Below are positions 33,637-42,916 of a stretch of DNA of 64,000 bases, piece after piece (the stretch's first letter is position 1; each line of letters begins with the position of its first letter). The DNA is from CADEED01 sp964444835 (GTDB taxonomy: Bacteria > Pseudomonadota > Gammaproteobacteria > Steroidobacterales > Steroidobacteraceae), in assembly GCA_964444835.1 (NCBI GenBank), contig CAYUIT010000015.1, forward strand, positions 1 to 64,000, written 5' to 3'. Both the position numbers and the translations under genes were made by a program. Under the pieces are notes generated by a model. It saw only the letters and a program-made list of their open reading frames with translations, ran no database searches and had not been told where the DNA came from.

Positions 33637-34113
33637 ATGTTCGAGTGGTTGAACAAATTGAATCCACGCGAGCGCCAGTTCGTCACATTTGGCGGTGTCG
33701 CTGCGGTGGTGATCGTGGTGTTGGGTGGTTTGCTGTCGCTCAACAGCGGTGTCTCGAAAGCCCAGCAGCGTGTCGAGCAGAAGCGGGCCGACCTCGCGTT
33801 CATGCAAGGTGTTGCGCCGGAGGTTGCGTCGGCGGGGCCTGCGCCGGCGGCCGGTGCCACGACGGGCCAATCGTTGGTCGTGTTAGTCGATACGTCGGCA
33901 CGCGAGTCTGGCCTTGGCGGCTCGCTCAATAGCAGTCAGCCGAATGGCGAGAACGGGCTGCGCGTGCGTTTTGAGCGCGCGTCGTTCGACTTGTTAGTGG
34001 GATGGCTGGCGCGCCTCGCGCAGCAGCACGGTGTGCAAGTGGAATCGGCCGAGATCGAGGGCGCTGGCGAGCCCGGTCTCGTCAATGCCGGTCTCGTGTT
34101 GCGCGCCGGTTGA
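33637..34113 (+). CDS. gspM: T2SS platform protein GspM
   Basis: The protein is about 158 residues. A short cytoplasmic NPRERQF segment precedes one membrane helix (FVTFGGVAAVVIVVLGGLL). A coiled region and a small ferredoxin-like periplasmic domain follow (FDLLVGWLARLAQQHGVQVE). GspM stabilises GspL. GAGGAG lies six bases before the start. An Ala/Gly/Pro-rich linker sits between coil and domain. Confidence 0.88.
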   Translation: MFEWLNKLNPRERQFVTFGGVAAVVIVVLGGLLSLNSGVSKAQQRVEQKRADLAFMQGVAPEVASAGPAPAAGATTGQSLVVLVDTSARESGLGGSLNSSQPNGENGLRVRFERASFDLLVGWLARLAQQHGVQVESAEIEGAGEPGLVNAGLVLRAG

Positions 34114-34141
34114 GCCGCGCGATTCGGAGCCGCAGCCGCGT

Positions 34142-34885
34142 ATGAAAAAAGCGGGCCTCACCATGGGGGCTGCCCTACTCGTATTCGTGGGCGTGCTCGT
34201 TTGGCAATTTCCAGCATCCTGGGCGCGAGGCTTTCTGCCCACGTCGATCACCTGTACCGAGCTCGCGGGCTCGCTGTGGAACGGACAATGCACTGAACTC
34301 GTGGCGCAAGGTGTCGCAGTCGGTGACGTCACGTGGAATGTCTCAGCGTGGCGCGCGTTGACCGGCAAGCTCGTCGGCGAAGTGTCCGTGACGCGCGCGA
34401 ACGCGGCGGTCAAATCGAACCTCGCCATGAGTTTCGCAGGCGACGGGGAGCTCTTGAACCTACAAGCGCGCTTGCCGCTCGACCCGGCGGTAATGCCGCA
34501 ATTGCCGCCGTATCTGCGCGGCGATGTCGCGCTCGATTTTCAGAAGATCGTTCTGCAACAAGCCTGGCCGACGGAGCTTCGGGGTACGGTGAGCGCGCGC
34601 GATCTGCGCCGCACGGATGGCGCACAATTTCAACTCGGCAACTACGACCTCGTGTTCGATGGCGTCGCACAGCCGGACGGCGCCTTGCAGGGGCAGTTGC
34701 AAGACCGCGGCGGGCCGCTCGCCGTGCGCGGCACGCTCCAGTTGACGCGCGAGCCGGGGTACGAGATCTCTGGTCTCGTTGCGGCGCGGGCGGAGGCGCC
34801 TGCACAGTTGCGCCAACAGCTGGAGTTTTTGGGTGCGCCGAATGCCGCGGGTGAGCGTGAGTTTTCGCTCGCTGGCACGTTTTAG
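34142..34885 (+). CDS. gspN: T2SS protein GspN
   Basis: The protein is about 247 residues with an N-terminal membrane anchor (MGAALLVFVGVLVWQFPASW). The beta-rich body includes GSLWNGQC, LPPYLRGDVALDFQKIVL and RGTLQLTREPGYEISGLV, typical of GspN. GspN is present in only some T2SS and its role is poorly defined. It is the last gene of the gsp operon; the gene beyond it is convergent. Confidence 0.87.
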   Translation: MKKAGLTMGAALLVFVGVLVWQFPASWARGFLPTSITCTELAGSLWNGQCTELVAQGVAVGDVTWNVSAWRALTGKLVGEVSVTRANAAVKSNLAMSFAGDGELLNLQARLPLDPAVMPQLPPYLRGDVALDFQKIVLQQAWPTELRGTVSARDLRRTDGAQFQLGNYDLVFDGVAQPDGALQGQLQDRGGPLAVRGTLQLTREPGYEISGLVAARAEAPAQLRQQLEFLGAPNAAGEREFSLAGTF

Positions 34886-34910
34886 CGATCGCTAACGACT
34901 CGACCACCGC

Positions 34911-37900
34911 TCATTCGAAGGGATACTCGCGCCACGCTTGTAGCAACGGGAAGTAGAGTCCCGCGCGTACGCGTGTTTCGCCGAGTATCCGTACCAAGCG
35001 GGCATAGCGCTGCAGTTGCGCACTGTAGCGTCGTAGTTGCTCGCCGAGGAAGAAATACAAATCGCCGCCTTCGTGGGGGCTCGTCTTGAAGTCGACGACC
35101 CAGCGCACGCCGTCACGGTCGATGAAGGTGCGGTCGATGATTGCATTGACGACGCGATCGCCCTCGAGCCCCGAGAGCGCGAGCTCGCTGTGTGCTTCGC
35201 GGTGTGAGGTCGCGAGAATCCACTGGCCTCGCGGATCGGCCAGGGTATTCTCGAGCGCCACGCGTGCGGTCTGCACGGCGGCCGTGAGTTCGGCGCCGCG
35301 TACGCCGAGTGCGGCGAGTTCCGCGCGCAAGCGAGGCAAGTCTCGTTGCACGCTTTCCGGCGGCGGCAATTGCTGCGACTTTGCGATGCGCTCGAGTGCC
35401 CGGTGCACGACAGTTCCGATGTGGCGTGCAGTTTCGCTTGCCCATCGATACTCGGGTTGCTCGTCCAGGCTCGCGATCTCACGCGGTTTGCGCACGGCAT
35501 CGGCCGGGACGCATGGCCGTTGGTAGCTCGACGCGAGCCGCCTAACGACATGCGCTGGGGGCTGCTCGCCCGCCGAGGAAGCGTTGGTTAGTTCTGGCCA
35601 TGCGTCGATCTCGGTCTGGATGGCAGGCCAGAGCGCTTCGAGCGATGTGCTCGGCATGGGCTGCAGTCGTTCCGCAGGCGCTTTGCGCGGCTTCGGATGA
35701 ACCGTCAGCATCATCGAGCGCTTCGCGCGCGTCATGGCAACGTACATCAGCCGTGCCGCTTCGAATTCGCGTCGCTCTCGGCGCAGCGACTTGATGTACT
35801 TTGGTAGGGGTGCGTCGGGATCGCCCGCAATGCTACTCGGTGCGACTAACAATCGCGGCTCGCTACCCTGCCACGGAAACTCGAGCCATTCGAGCAATCG
35901 CCCGTCGTCGCCTCGCGGTTTGCGACCGATGCCCGGCAGTATCACATGATCGAACTCGAGCCCTTTGGCTTGATGAATCGTCGTGATCACGATGGCCTGC
36001 TTGTTAGTCAGGTCAGCCGGTGCGTACAGTTTGGCGAGGGCGCGATCGAGCTTCGTCTCGAGTTCGCCGTCGTTACTCTCTGCCAACGGACTCAGCGCAT
36101 TGAAAAACGCTTCCGCATTGGCGAGTTCAGCCGCTGTTTGAGCGCTGGCCGGGCCATCGAGTTTCAGCCAGGTCGACTCGATCCACTCCGCGAGCGTGCG
36201 GCTGCCCTGTTCTGCGAGCGCTCGCTGCATCACGTCGAGCACCCGACGCGCGCGTCGTAGGCCCTCAGGAGACAGGCCCGTGGTTTCGTCGAGGGCCTGC
36301 AAGCGCTCGAGAATCGTCGCTTTGGCGTCGTCACCGACGAGCGCCGTGAGATCGGCGAGCGACAGCGCGGCCCACGGCGCTCGCAGCACCGCGAGCCAAG
36401 CCGTGCGGTCAGCGAGATGTAGTAGCGCACGCGTCAGCGCCTCCAAGTCGCGAACCACCGGCGTATCGATGAGCTGTGTGAACTCAACGCCACTCACCGC
36501 GAGTCCGCGCTGCTGGAGTGCACTCACGATGTGACTGGCATGACTGCGCGTGCCGACCAAGACCGCGATGGAGTGATCGGCGTGCTGCGCGCGCAACGTC
36601 GCAATGCGCGCAGCGACCTCTTCCGCTTCCGCGGCATACTGTTTGGGCCCGACCCGGTATGTGCAGATACGAGTCGTGATCCCGTCATTCTCGCTCACGC
36701 GTGCCGGCGTGCTCGCGAGATGCGTAACCGCTGCGAGCGCGCTGTCGTCGACGCGCGGAAACACTCGAGCGAACACGGAATTGGCATAGTTCACGAGTGC
36801 AGGATCCGAACGGAAATTGCGTCGCAGCGCTAACGTTTTCAGTCGCACGGGGCCGATGCCGTGATCCCGCACGGCCAAGAACAGCCCCACCTCGGCGTTG
36901 CGGAATTGGTAGATCGATTGCATGGGATCGCCGACGAGAAACAGGCTCCGGCCGTCGCCAGGCGACCAATCTTGCGTAAGCGCTGCGAGTAGCGCGCATT
37001 GCTCCTGCGACGTGTCCTGGAACTCATCGACCAGAATGTGGTGCACGCTGGTGCCGAGCCGCTCGGCAAGATCCGTCGGTTGGCCATCAACCGTGAGCGA
37101 CTGGCGCGCAGCACCCGCGACCGCGATGTAGTCACACTCGCCGCGTTCGGTAAAGAGTGCGTCAAGCGCCTGCGCCGCTAGCAGTAACAAGCTGGCGAGC
37201 GCGCGCATGGCCTCCTGAGTCGCAGCGTCGAGCGGCACAACAGGCAACCTACGAATAGCAGCGAGTGTCTCGGCCGCGTCGGTCACCTGAGTGAGATCGG
37301 CGAGCCAGGATTGGCAACGCGCTTTTGCGGTCTTGTCCTCTTTCGCAAAGCCGAGCGACACGTTGGCAGACTTGGGCGAACGAATCGTTGGCGATTCTTC
37401 CGCTTTGATTGCGAGCTTCACGATGCCACGCCAGCGCCGCAAATCACTTGTACGAGTCGTTAGCGGTGTCGTATCGCTTAGCCACGGCTCGAAGCCATCC
37501 GGCGCGACACGCCCTAATTCGCGCGTGACGCGCGCGCCATATGCTACGAGCTCTGCGCCCACACTGACGCGCGCTTCACCGAGAATGCCGATCGCCGCCT
37601 GCAACGTGGCCTCGATTCGTTCGGTGAGTGTCCGCTCAACGATCGCTGCGAGCTGCTCCGGGCGATTGCGCACGATCGCCGGCAACCAAGTGTTGCGGGC
37701 GGCGAGCATGGTGATGAGCAATTCCTCGAGCTTGCGCCAACGATTGTCGACAACATCGAGTGCGAGACTCACCGCGCCGCGGTGCGTCGCGTCCTCCTCA
37801 GCAAACTCGATCGCGTCACGCGCGGCTTGCCGATACAGCGATTCAGCATCGTCGGCGAGCTGCAGTGCGACGTTGCTGCGCGCGCTCACGGGCAACCGGC

Positions 37901-38279
37901 TCGCCAAATACATGTGCCAGGCGTCGATCGTCATGACGCGCAACCGATGCGACTGCTGCACCAAGTTTGGATGGCGTGCGACAGCCACGCGAGCCAGCTC
38001 GAGTGTCAATTCATCCGCAGCAGATCGTAACTCGATGTCGCCAAGCAAGGCCTTGCGTACGCGCGTACGCAATTCGCCCGTTGCTTTGCGTGTGAATGTG
38101 ATCGCGAGGATTTGCTCCGGCGCCTCTACGGCTGCTAACAGCTTCAAGTAGCGTTGCGTGAGGACCGTAGTCTTGCCGGAACCCGCCGGCGCTTGCAGTA
38201 GGATTGAAGCGCGAATGTCGAGCGCCGCCGCACGTGCCGCGGCGTCCTCCGCTTCGAGTTGCCGCTCGACGTCACTCAT
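34911..38279 (-). CDS. AddA-like UvrD/RecB-type helicase-nuclease
   Basis: The protein is about 1122 residues. Superfamily 1 helicase motifs appear in order: Walker A (LLQAPAGSGKTTVLTQR), Walker B (LVDEFQDTSQEQ), GDPMQSIYQFRNAEVG, TIHQAKGLEFDHVILPG and MYVAMTRAKRSMML. The C-terminal PD-(D/E)xK nuclease shows IIDRTFID, WVVDFKTSPHEGGD and LRRYSAQLQRYARL. It is probably the motor of a double-strand-break end-resection complex like AddAB/RecBCD. ATG 38279 (MSDVERQLEAED) is preferred over 38513; it overlaps the partner gene by eight bases. Confidence 0.88.
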   Translation of the reverse strand: MSDVERQLEAEDAAARAAALDIRASILLQAPAGSGKTTVLTQRYLKLLAAVEAPEQILAITFTRKATGELRTRVRKALLGDIELRSAADELTLELARVAVARHPNLVQQSHRLRVMTIDAWHMYLASRLPVSARSNVALQLADDAESLYRQAARDAIEFAEEDATHRGAVSLALDVVDNRWRKLEELLITMLAARNTWLPAIVRNRPEQLAAIVERTLTERIEATLQAAIGILGEARVSVGAELVAYGARVTRELGRVAPDGFEPWLSDTTPLTTRTSDLRRWRGIVKLAIKAEESPTIRSPKSANVSLGFAKEDKTAKARCQSWLADLTQVTDAAETLAAIRRLPVVPLDAATQEAMRALASLLLLAAQALDALFTERGECDYIAVAGAARQSLTVDGQPTDLAERLGTSVHHILVDEFQDTSQEQCALLAALTQDWSPGDGRSLFLVGDPMQSIYQFRNAEVGLFLAVRDHGIGPVRLKTLALRRNFRSDPALVNYANSVFARVFPRVDDSALAAVTHLASTPARVSENDGITTRICTYRVGPKQYAAEAEEVAARIATLRAQHADHSIAVLVGTRSHASHIVSALQQRGLAVSGVEFTQLIDTPVVRDLEALTRALLHLADRTAWLAVLRAPWAALSLADLTALVGDDAKATILERLQALDETTGLSPEGLRRARRVLDVMQRALAEQGSRTLAEWIESTWLKLDGPASAQTAAELANAEAFFNALSPLAESNDGELETKLDRALAKLYAPADLTNKQAIVITTIHQAKGLEFDHVILPGIGRKPRGDDGRLLEWLEFPWQGSEPRLLVAPSSIAGDPDAPLPKYIKSLRRERREFEAARLMYVAMTRAKRSMMLTVHPKPRKAPAERLQPMPSTSLEALWPAIQTEIDAWPELTNASSAGEQPPAHVVRRLASSYQRPCVPADAVRKPREIASLDEQPEYRWASETARHIGTVVHRALERIAKSQQLPPPESVQRDLPRLRAELAALGVRGAELTAAVQTARVALENTLADPRGQWILATSHREAHSELALSGLEGDRVVNAIIDRTFIDRDGVRWVVDFKTSPHEGGDLYFFLGEQLRRYSAQLQRYARLVRILGETRVRAGLYFPLLQAWREYPFE

Positions 38280-40950
38280 CAGCGGGGCTCTCTTCGTCGT
38301 CGGCGTCATCGGCTTCATCGTCGGGCGCGAAATCGAGCCACAGTTCGGAGCGGCGACACAATGCGGTGAGATGACAGGTAGCACACGTCGCGTGCTTGCG
38401 CGGGTCGACGCGTGCGTCACCCGCGACATACTGCGCGGCGAGTTCGCCGATTTGCGTACGCCAGGCATGCGTGGCGTTGCGCCACAATGTGCGCGCCTCT
38501 GCGTCGGGAACATTCTTGTTAGCTTTGCAAAAGGCGGCTCCGACGCCAGGCAGTAGGCGCTTGGTGGCGGCCGCGCCGCGGTATCGCGCTTTACGTCGCG
38601 ACAGATACTGTAACGCCAGCGCTTCGACTGGCTCGTCCCAATCCGCTGCGAGATAGGCTAACAATTGCGGCGGCGAGGGTCGCGGGTGCTGCCACTCGAC
38701 GGATTTATCGGTGCCCGATTTGTAGTCGATGATCACGAGCCCGTTGGGTTCCAGGCGGTCGACACGATCCAACTTGAACTCGAAACTTACGCCGCCGAGT
38801 ACCACCCTTCGCGCACGCTCTGTATAAAGCACCGCAAACGCTGTTCGATCGCGTTCCACTGCGGCGCCCGCAACGATGAGCTGCTGCAACCGCAATGCTT
38901 CGCGCTCGAGCGTGCTTGGTGTCGCGGCGGCTCGCCACCGCGGTTGGGTTTCGCGCCGCGCCGCCGTCACGCACTCTGTGGCACGCGTCTCGACGGCAGC
39001 GTCACTGAGCTCAGCGAGTGCGGCATTGCTCGGAGTCATCTGCCAAAAGCGCGCCAATGCCGCATGCAGCCAGATGCCGCGGTCACGCTCGTCTATGCCG
39101 GCCACGGGTGTTTGCAATGCGTCCGCCCCCAGGCGCAACTCGGCGTACGCTCGAAACGGGCAATCGGTTTGCAGCTCGAAAACGCGGGATCCGTGCCGGG
39201 CACGAGCGCCGGTCTCGAAGGCAATCCCACGATAGTCGGGTAACTCTTCAAACACGGGGTCACCGCGCAGTGTTGCAGTGAGCCCCCGCACGCGCGTGTT
39301 GTTTGGCCACGGCGGCAGTGTGCTCAGCAACGGGCTGGGCGTGCATTCGCTATCGTCTCGCGTGTGAGGCGCCGACAGGACGACCTCACGCGCGTGCTCG
39401 CGCCACGTGGCGAGCATCGCGATCGCTTGCGCGTGCAGCCGATCGCCCGAGCTGTTAGGCATGCCCGCTTCGATTTGCCACGGCAGTGGGATCAGGGGGT
39501 GCGGTTGCGGTGCGGGCGGCCACGTGTCGGCATCGAGCCCCATCACCCAAATCGCATCGTATGCGACGACCGGCGTGTGCAACGCGTCGGTTACGAGCAG
39601 CGGCACGTCACGGCTGGCGACGTCGAACTTCACTTGGTCTGCGATCTCGGTCAGCGCATCGACAGCGTCGCTCGCCGTGAGCGCTTCCCAGACATGCCCG
39701 AGGCTCGCGAACTCGCCCAGCAACTCTTGCCAGCGCTGACGAACCTGCTGTGATTCGCTGTCGAGCGGCGCTTCGCCCGGCCAACCCAGCTCGCGGAGCG
39801 CGCTCTCGAACGCGGGTGCCCACTCGATCGGTCGCGCGCGCCTGGGCGGCAATTGCTGGTGGGCCGCCTGCAGGCGCGTGGCTAACGACTCGCAGCCGGT
39901 CGGCGCGCGCGGGCTCCGCGCTAAGGTCTCGACGTGCCGCCAATCGACCTTGAGTCGACCCGCCTCGCGCAAGAATCGCTCGAAGCGCGCACGCACACTA
40001 GCATCTGGCGCGCCTGCAAACGGTGTCCGCAGCCACGCCGAGGCCGCTTCGAACGGTAGCGGCCGCGTCAGGAATTGCAAACTCGCCAGTGCGGCCTGCA
40101 CGAGAGCAAAGCTCGACAAGCTGCGGCCGCCCTCGAATGCGAGCGACCGCGAGCCGTCGTCATCGGCTACCCAGCGAGAGGGTTCGAGCGCTTGCGACAG
40201 CGCACGCTCGAGTCGGCCACGTCGGCTCGGTAGGTCCGGCGCAACGACCAGCAGTCGCTGCTCGGGACGCTCTAACAATCGCCGCCGCGCCCATTCCGCA
40301 ACCGCTGCGCACTCGCTGTCGATGGTGTCGGTGTCCAACCGATAGGCGGTGCTGGTGACTCCACCCGTTGCGACCACGGTGCCGCTGACCCGCGTCAGCG
40401 TGTGATGCGCGATTGGGGTATAGCTGCCAGCGACGTAGCGTACGCGCGCATCGCTCAGCGGCCCCAGTCGATCCAATTGGCGCCGTAGCGGATACGCCTG
40501 CAATGCTTGGTAGCGTGTACCAAGCCACTCGAGTCCGCGGCGGAGCAGTTCACTCTCGGGCCATACGCGCAATTGCGGGATACGCTGCCGCAACTGCCAT
40601 TCGTCTAACAACTCCGTTGCGGAGCGCAGTTGACTTGCCACCGCGCGGCGGGCCGCAAATTGGTAGTCGCTCGCCGCTTCCTGGGCAAACTCGCGCGTCA
40701 GCGCCCACTCTTCGCGCTCCGTGAGCAGCCGCGGCCAATCGGCACCCGGCTCTTCGGTCTGCGTGGCGAGCGTATTGCGTGCCCAGGTGCTGAATGTGAG
40801 CGCGCGCGGTGTGCGCCACGCGCGCCGGCCCGCGGCGACCTGCTCTGCGGCGAACGCTGCACGCACGGCCGCAGCGCGTTGCATCGACTCGACGATAACA
40901 GTGTCGTCAGCCGCAATGGCCGCGCTCAGATCGGGATGAAATCGTTGCAA
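38272..40950 (-). CDS. AddB-like PD-(D/E)xK nuclease
   Basis: The protein is about 892 residues. The N-terminal two-thirds is a degenerate helicase-like fold (no good Walker A). The C-terminal nuclease has EFKLDRVDRLE, LVIIDYKSGT and PPQLLAYLAADW. Cysteines at QTDCPFRAYAELRLG and at CATCHLTALC near the end are placed as in the 4Fe-4S cluster of AddB. Together with the overlapping AddA-like gene it should process DNA ends for recombination. The acidic tail (DDEADDADDEE) is unusual. Translation is coupled to the downstream gene. Confidence 0.83.
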   Translation of the reverse strand: MQRFHPDLSAAIAADDTVIVESMQRAAAVRAAFAAEQVAAGRRAWRTPRALTFSTWARNTLATQTEEPGADWPRLLTEREEWALTREFAQEAASDYQFAARRAVASQLRSATELLDEWQLRQRIPQLRVWPESELLRRGLEWLGTRYQALQAYPLRRQLDRLGPLSDARVRYVAGSYTPIAHHTLTRVSGTVVATGGVTSTAYRLDTDTIDSECAAVAEWARRRLLERPEQRLLVVAPDLPSRRGRLERALSQALEPSRWVADDDGSRSLAFEGGRSLSSFALVQAALASLQFLTRPLPFEAASAWLRTPFAGAPDASVRARFERFLREAGRLKVDWRHVETLARSPRAPTGCESLATRLQAAHQQLPPRRARPIEWAPAFESALRELGWPGEAPLDSESQQVRQRWQELLGEFASLGHVWEALTASDAVDALTEIADQVKFDVASRDVPLLVTDALHTPVVAYDAIWVMGLDADTWPPAPQPHPLIPLPWQIEAGMPNSSGDRLHAQAIAMLATWREHAREVVLSAPHTRDDSECTPSPLLSTLPPWPNNTRVRGLTATLRGDPVFEELPDYRGIAFETGARARHGSRVFELQTDCPFRAYAELRLGADALQTPVAGIDERDRGIWLHAALARFWQMTPSNAALAELSDAAVETRATECVTAARRETQPRWRAAATPSTLEREALRLQQLIVAGAAVERDRTAFAVLYTERARRVVLGGVSFEFKLDRVDRLEPNGLVIIDYKSGTDKSVEWQHPRPSPPQLLAYLAADWDEPVEALALQYLSRRKARYRGAAATKRLLPGVGAAFCKANKNVPDAEARTLWRNATHAWRTQIGELAAQYVAGDARVDPRKHATCATCHLTALCRRSELWLDFAPDDEADDADDEESPADE

Positions 40951-40952
40951 GT

Positions 40953-42236
40953 CTATTTGCTGAACCGGGTCTGGGCGTCGACGACCTTACCGCGATCGGC
41001 ACGTTGCTCACTGGCGTATCCGGCCAGTAGGTCTTCGATACGGCCGAACACGGTGCGTAGCAACGCGGCATCCGGCAGCGTCGTCACGCGGAAATGGTCG
41101 CGGTATGGCACGTTGAAGCTCACGCCCGGTGCGACGAGCACATGCTTGCGCTCCAATAAATCGAGCGCGAACGCGTGATCGTCGAAGTCGGGCAAGTGCT
41201 CGGTCTTCACGCGAATGAATGCATACATCGCCCCGCTTGGCGGCTCGAGGTGCAAGAACTGACTCGCACGCGTGGCCTCGACAATGGCGCGGCGCGATTC
41301 GTACAGGCGGCCCGGCGGCTTGATCAACTCTTGGATGCTTTGGTAGCCGCCGAGTGCGGTTTGTACGGCCCACTGCGCCGGTACTCCGCTGCACAGTCGC
41401 AACGATGAGAGCAACTCCATCGCGCTCAAGTAATCAGCAGCTGCGCGCAACTTGCCGGAGAACACGGCCCAACCGACACGATAGCCGCACGCGCGATACA
41501 CTTTTGAGAGGCCGGACAACGTCACGCAGATGGTGTCGCGTACGACGGTGGCGAGTGGCGTGAAGACCGCGCCATCGTATGTCATCTGGTCGTAGATCTC
41601 GTCGGCAAACACGACCAAGCCATGCCGCTCGGCGAGCTGCACGATCTTCTCGAGCAGCGCTTTCGGATACACGGCGCCGGTCGGGTTGTTAGGGTTGATG
41701 ACGACGATCGCCCGCGTGCGTGGCGTGATGAGCGCTGCGATATCTTCGATGGTCGGGATGAATGCGTTCTCGGGACGGCACGGATAATGGACCGCACGCC
41801 CGCGATTGAGTGTCGTCGCGGCGGTCCACAGCGGGTAGTCAGGGCTGGGAATCAGGACCTCATCGCCATCATTCAATAGCGCACGCAAGGTGAGATCGAT
41901 CAACTCGCTCACGCCGTTACCAATGAAAACCTCTTCCGCCGATACACCCTGGACACCGCGCGCTTGCTGTTGCATCACCACCGCTTCGCGCGCTGGAAAG
42001 ATGCCCTTCTGGTGGGAATAGCCCTCCGCGACGGGCAAGTTTTCGATCATCGCGAGGCGCATCGTCTCGGGCGTGCGAAAACCGAACGCGCCTGGATTAC
42101 CAATATTGAGCGACACGATTTCGTGGCCCATGCGCTCGAGTTCATGCGCTCGCCGCGCGAGCCGCCCACGGATCTCGTACTTCACGTTGCGAAGGCTGTC
42201 GCTCGGTCGAATGGTGCTCTCATTTGTCATAGACAC
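40953..42236 (-). CDS. alaA: Alanine-forming PLP aminotransferase, AlaA-like
   Basis: This class I/II aminotransferase has about 427 residues. The PLP lysine is in LSGLSKVYRACGYRVGW, and the cofactor-contacting motifs are VINPNNPTGAVYP and VFADEIYDQMTYDG. EIRGRLARRAHELE and SLNIGNPGAFGF match E. coli AlaA, which makes alanine from pyruvate and glutamate. Its end is two bases from the AddB-like gene. The 200-base upstream gap separates it from the divergent DUF3598-like gene. Confidence 0.83.
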   Translation of the reverse strand: MSMTNESTIRPSDSLRNVKYEIRGRLARRAHELERMGHEIVSLNIGNPGAFGFRTPETMRLAMIENLPVAEGYSHQKGIFPAREAVVMQQQARGVQGVSAEEVFIGNGVSELIDLTLRALLNDGDEVLIPSPDYPLWTAATTLNRGRAVHYPCRPENAFIPTIEDIAALITPRTRAIVVINPNNPTGAVYPKALLEKIVQLAERHGLVVFADEIYDQMTYDGAVFTPLATVVRDTICVTLSGLSKVYRACGYRVGWAVFSGKLRAAADYLSAMELLSSLRLCSGVPAQWAVQTALGGYQSIQELIKPPGRLYESRRAIVEATRASQFLHLEPPSGAMYAFIRVKTEHLPDFDDHAFALDLLERKHVLVAPGVSFNVPYRDHFRVTTLPDAALLRTVFGRIEDLLAGYASEQRADRGKVVDAQTRFSK

Positions 42237-42436
42237 TATGGCTACGCGCCTGTCGCACGGTCGAGTGTGAACCGCGTCAATACAGTAGCGGCTCGCTGCA
42301 ATTCCTGCACCTTACGCGTGCATCAGGGTCGGTCACGTCGAAGCGCAATCTTCGATAAAAGCGATATTCGAGGGGCGTCATCGCAGGCCGTCCCGATGGT
42401 AATCTTGTCCCCCATAAGCCCCCTGGAGTGTGTCCG

Positions 42437-42913
42437 ATGACCGACCTTCGATCCGCCATGCCGTTGCTCGCGCGTCAAGAAGGCGTTTGGGAGGGCTGGT
42501 ACCGCTATTTCGACGAGAACGGCAACAAGATCGACGAGCACCGCTCCCGCTTGGTGTGTCGCATGCCAAAGAGTGGCCCTGTGCCGTATCACCAGACTAA
42601 CTACTACACCTGGGTGGACGGACGCACGGAGTCGCGCGATTTTCCAGCGACGTTTCGTGACGGCCGACTGTGGTTCGACAACGAGTTGATCTCGGGTTGG
42701 GCAACGGAAGTGCCGCTCGATGAGTTCAAGCGCACCTTGATGCTCTATTGGAAGCGCAAGGGCGAGCCCAACACTTATTTATACGAAATGATCCAGACCA
42801 GCGACGACATGCGGTTCCGCACGCGTGTCTGGCAGTGGATCAGTGGCGGCAAGACCCGGATGCGCACGCTCATAGACGAGCAAAAAGTCTCCGACTCTTG
42901 GGAGGGCCTGTAG
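42437..42913 (+). CDS. DUF3598-like small protein (probable lipocalin fold)
   Basis: The product is about 158 residues, without signal peptide. The opening ARQEGVWEGWYRYFDENGNK followed by SRLVCRMP, the YHQTNYYTWVDGRTESRDFP segment and the many aromatic residues suggest a calycin-type barrel as in DUF3598. Function is unknown. The gene ends three bases before the methyltransferase start, so they are probably co-transcribed and may act on the same substrate. ATG 42437 is preferred. Confidence 0.6.
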   Translation: MTDLRSAMPLLARQEGVWEGWYRYFDENGNKIDEHRSRLVCRMPKSGPVPYHQTNYYTWVDGRTESRDFPATFRDGRLWFDNELISGWATEVPLDEFKRTLMLYWKRKGEPNTYLYEMIQTSDDMRFRTRVWQWISGGKTRMRTLIDEQKVSDSWEGL

Positions 42914-42916
42914 CTT

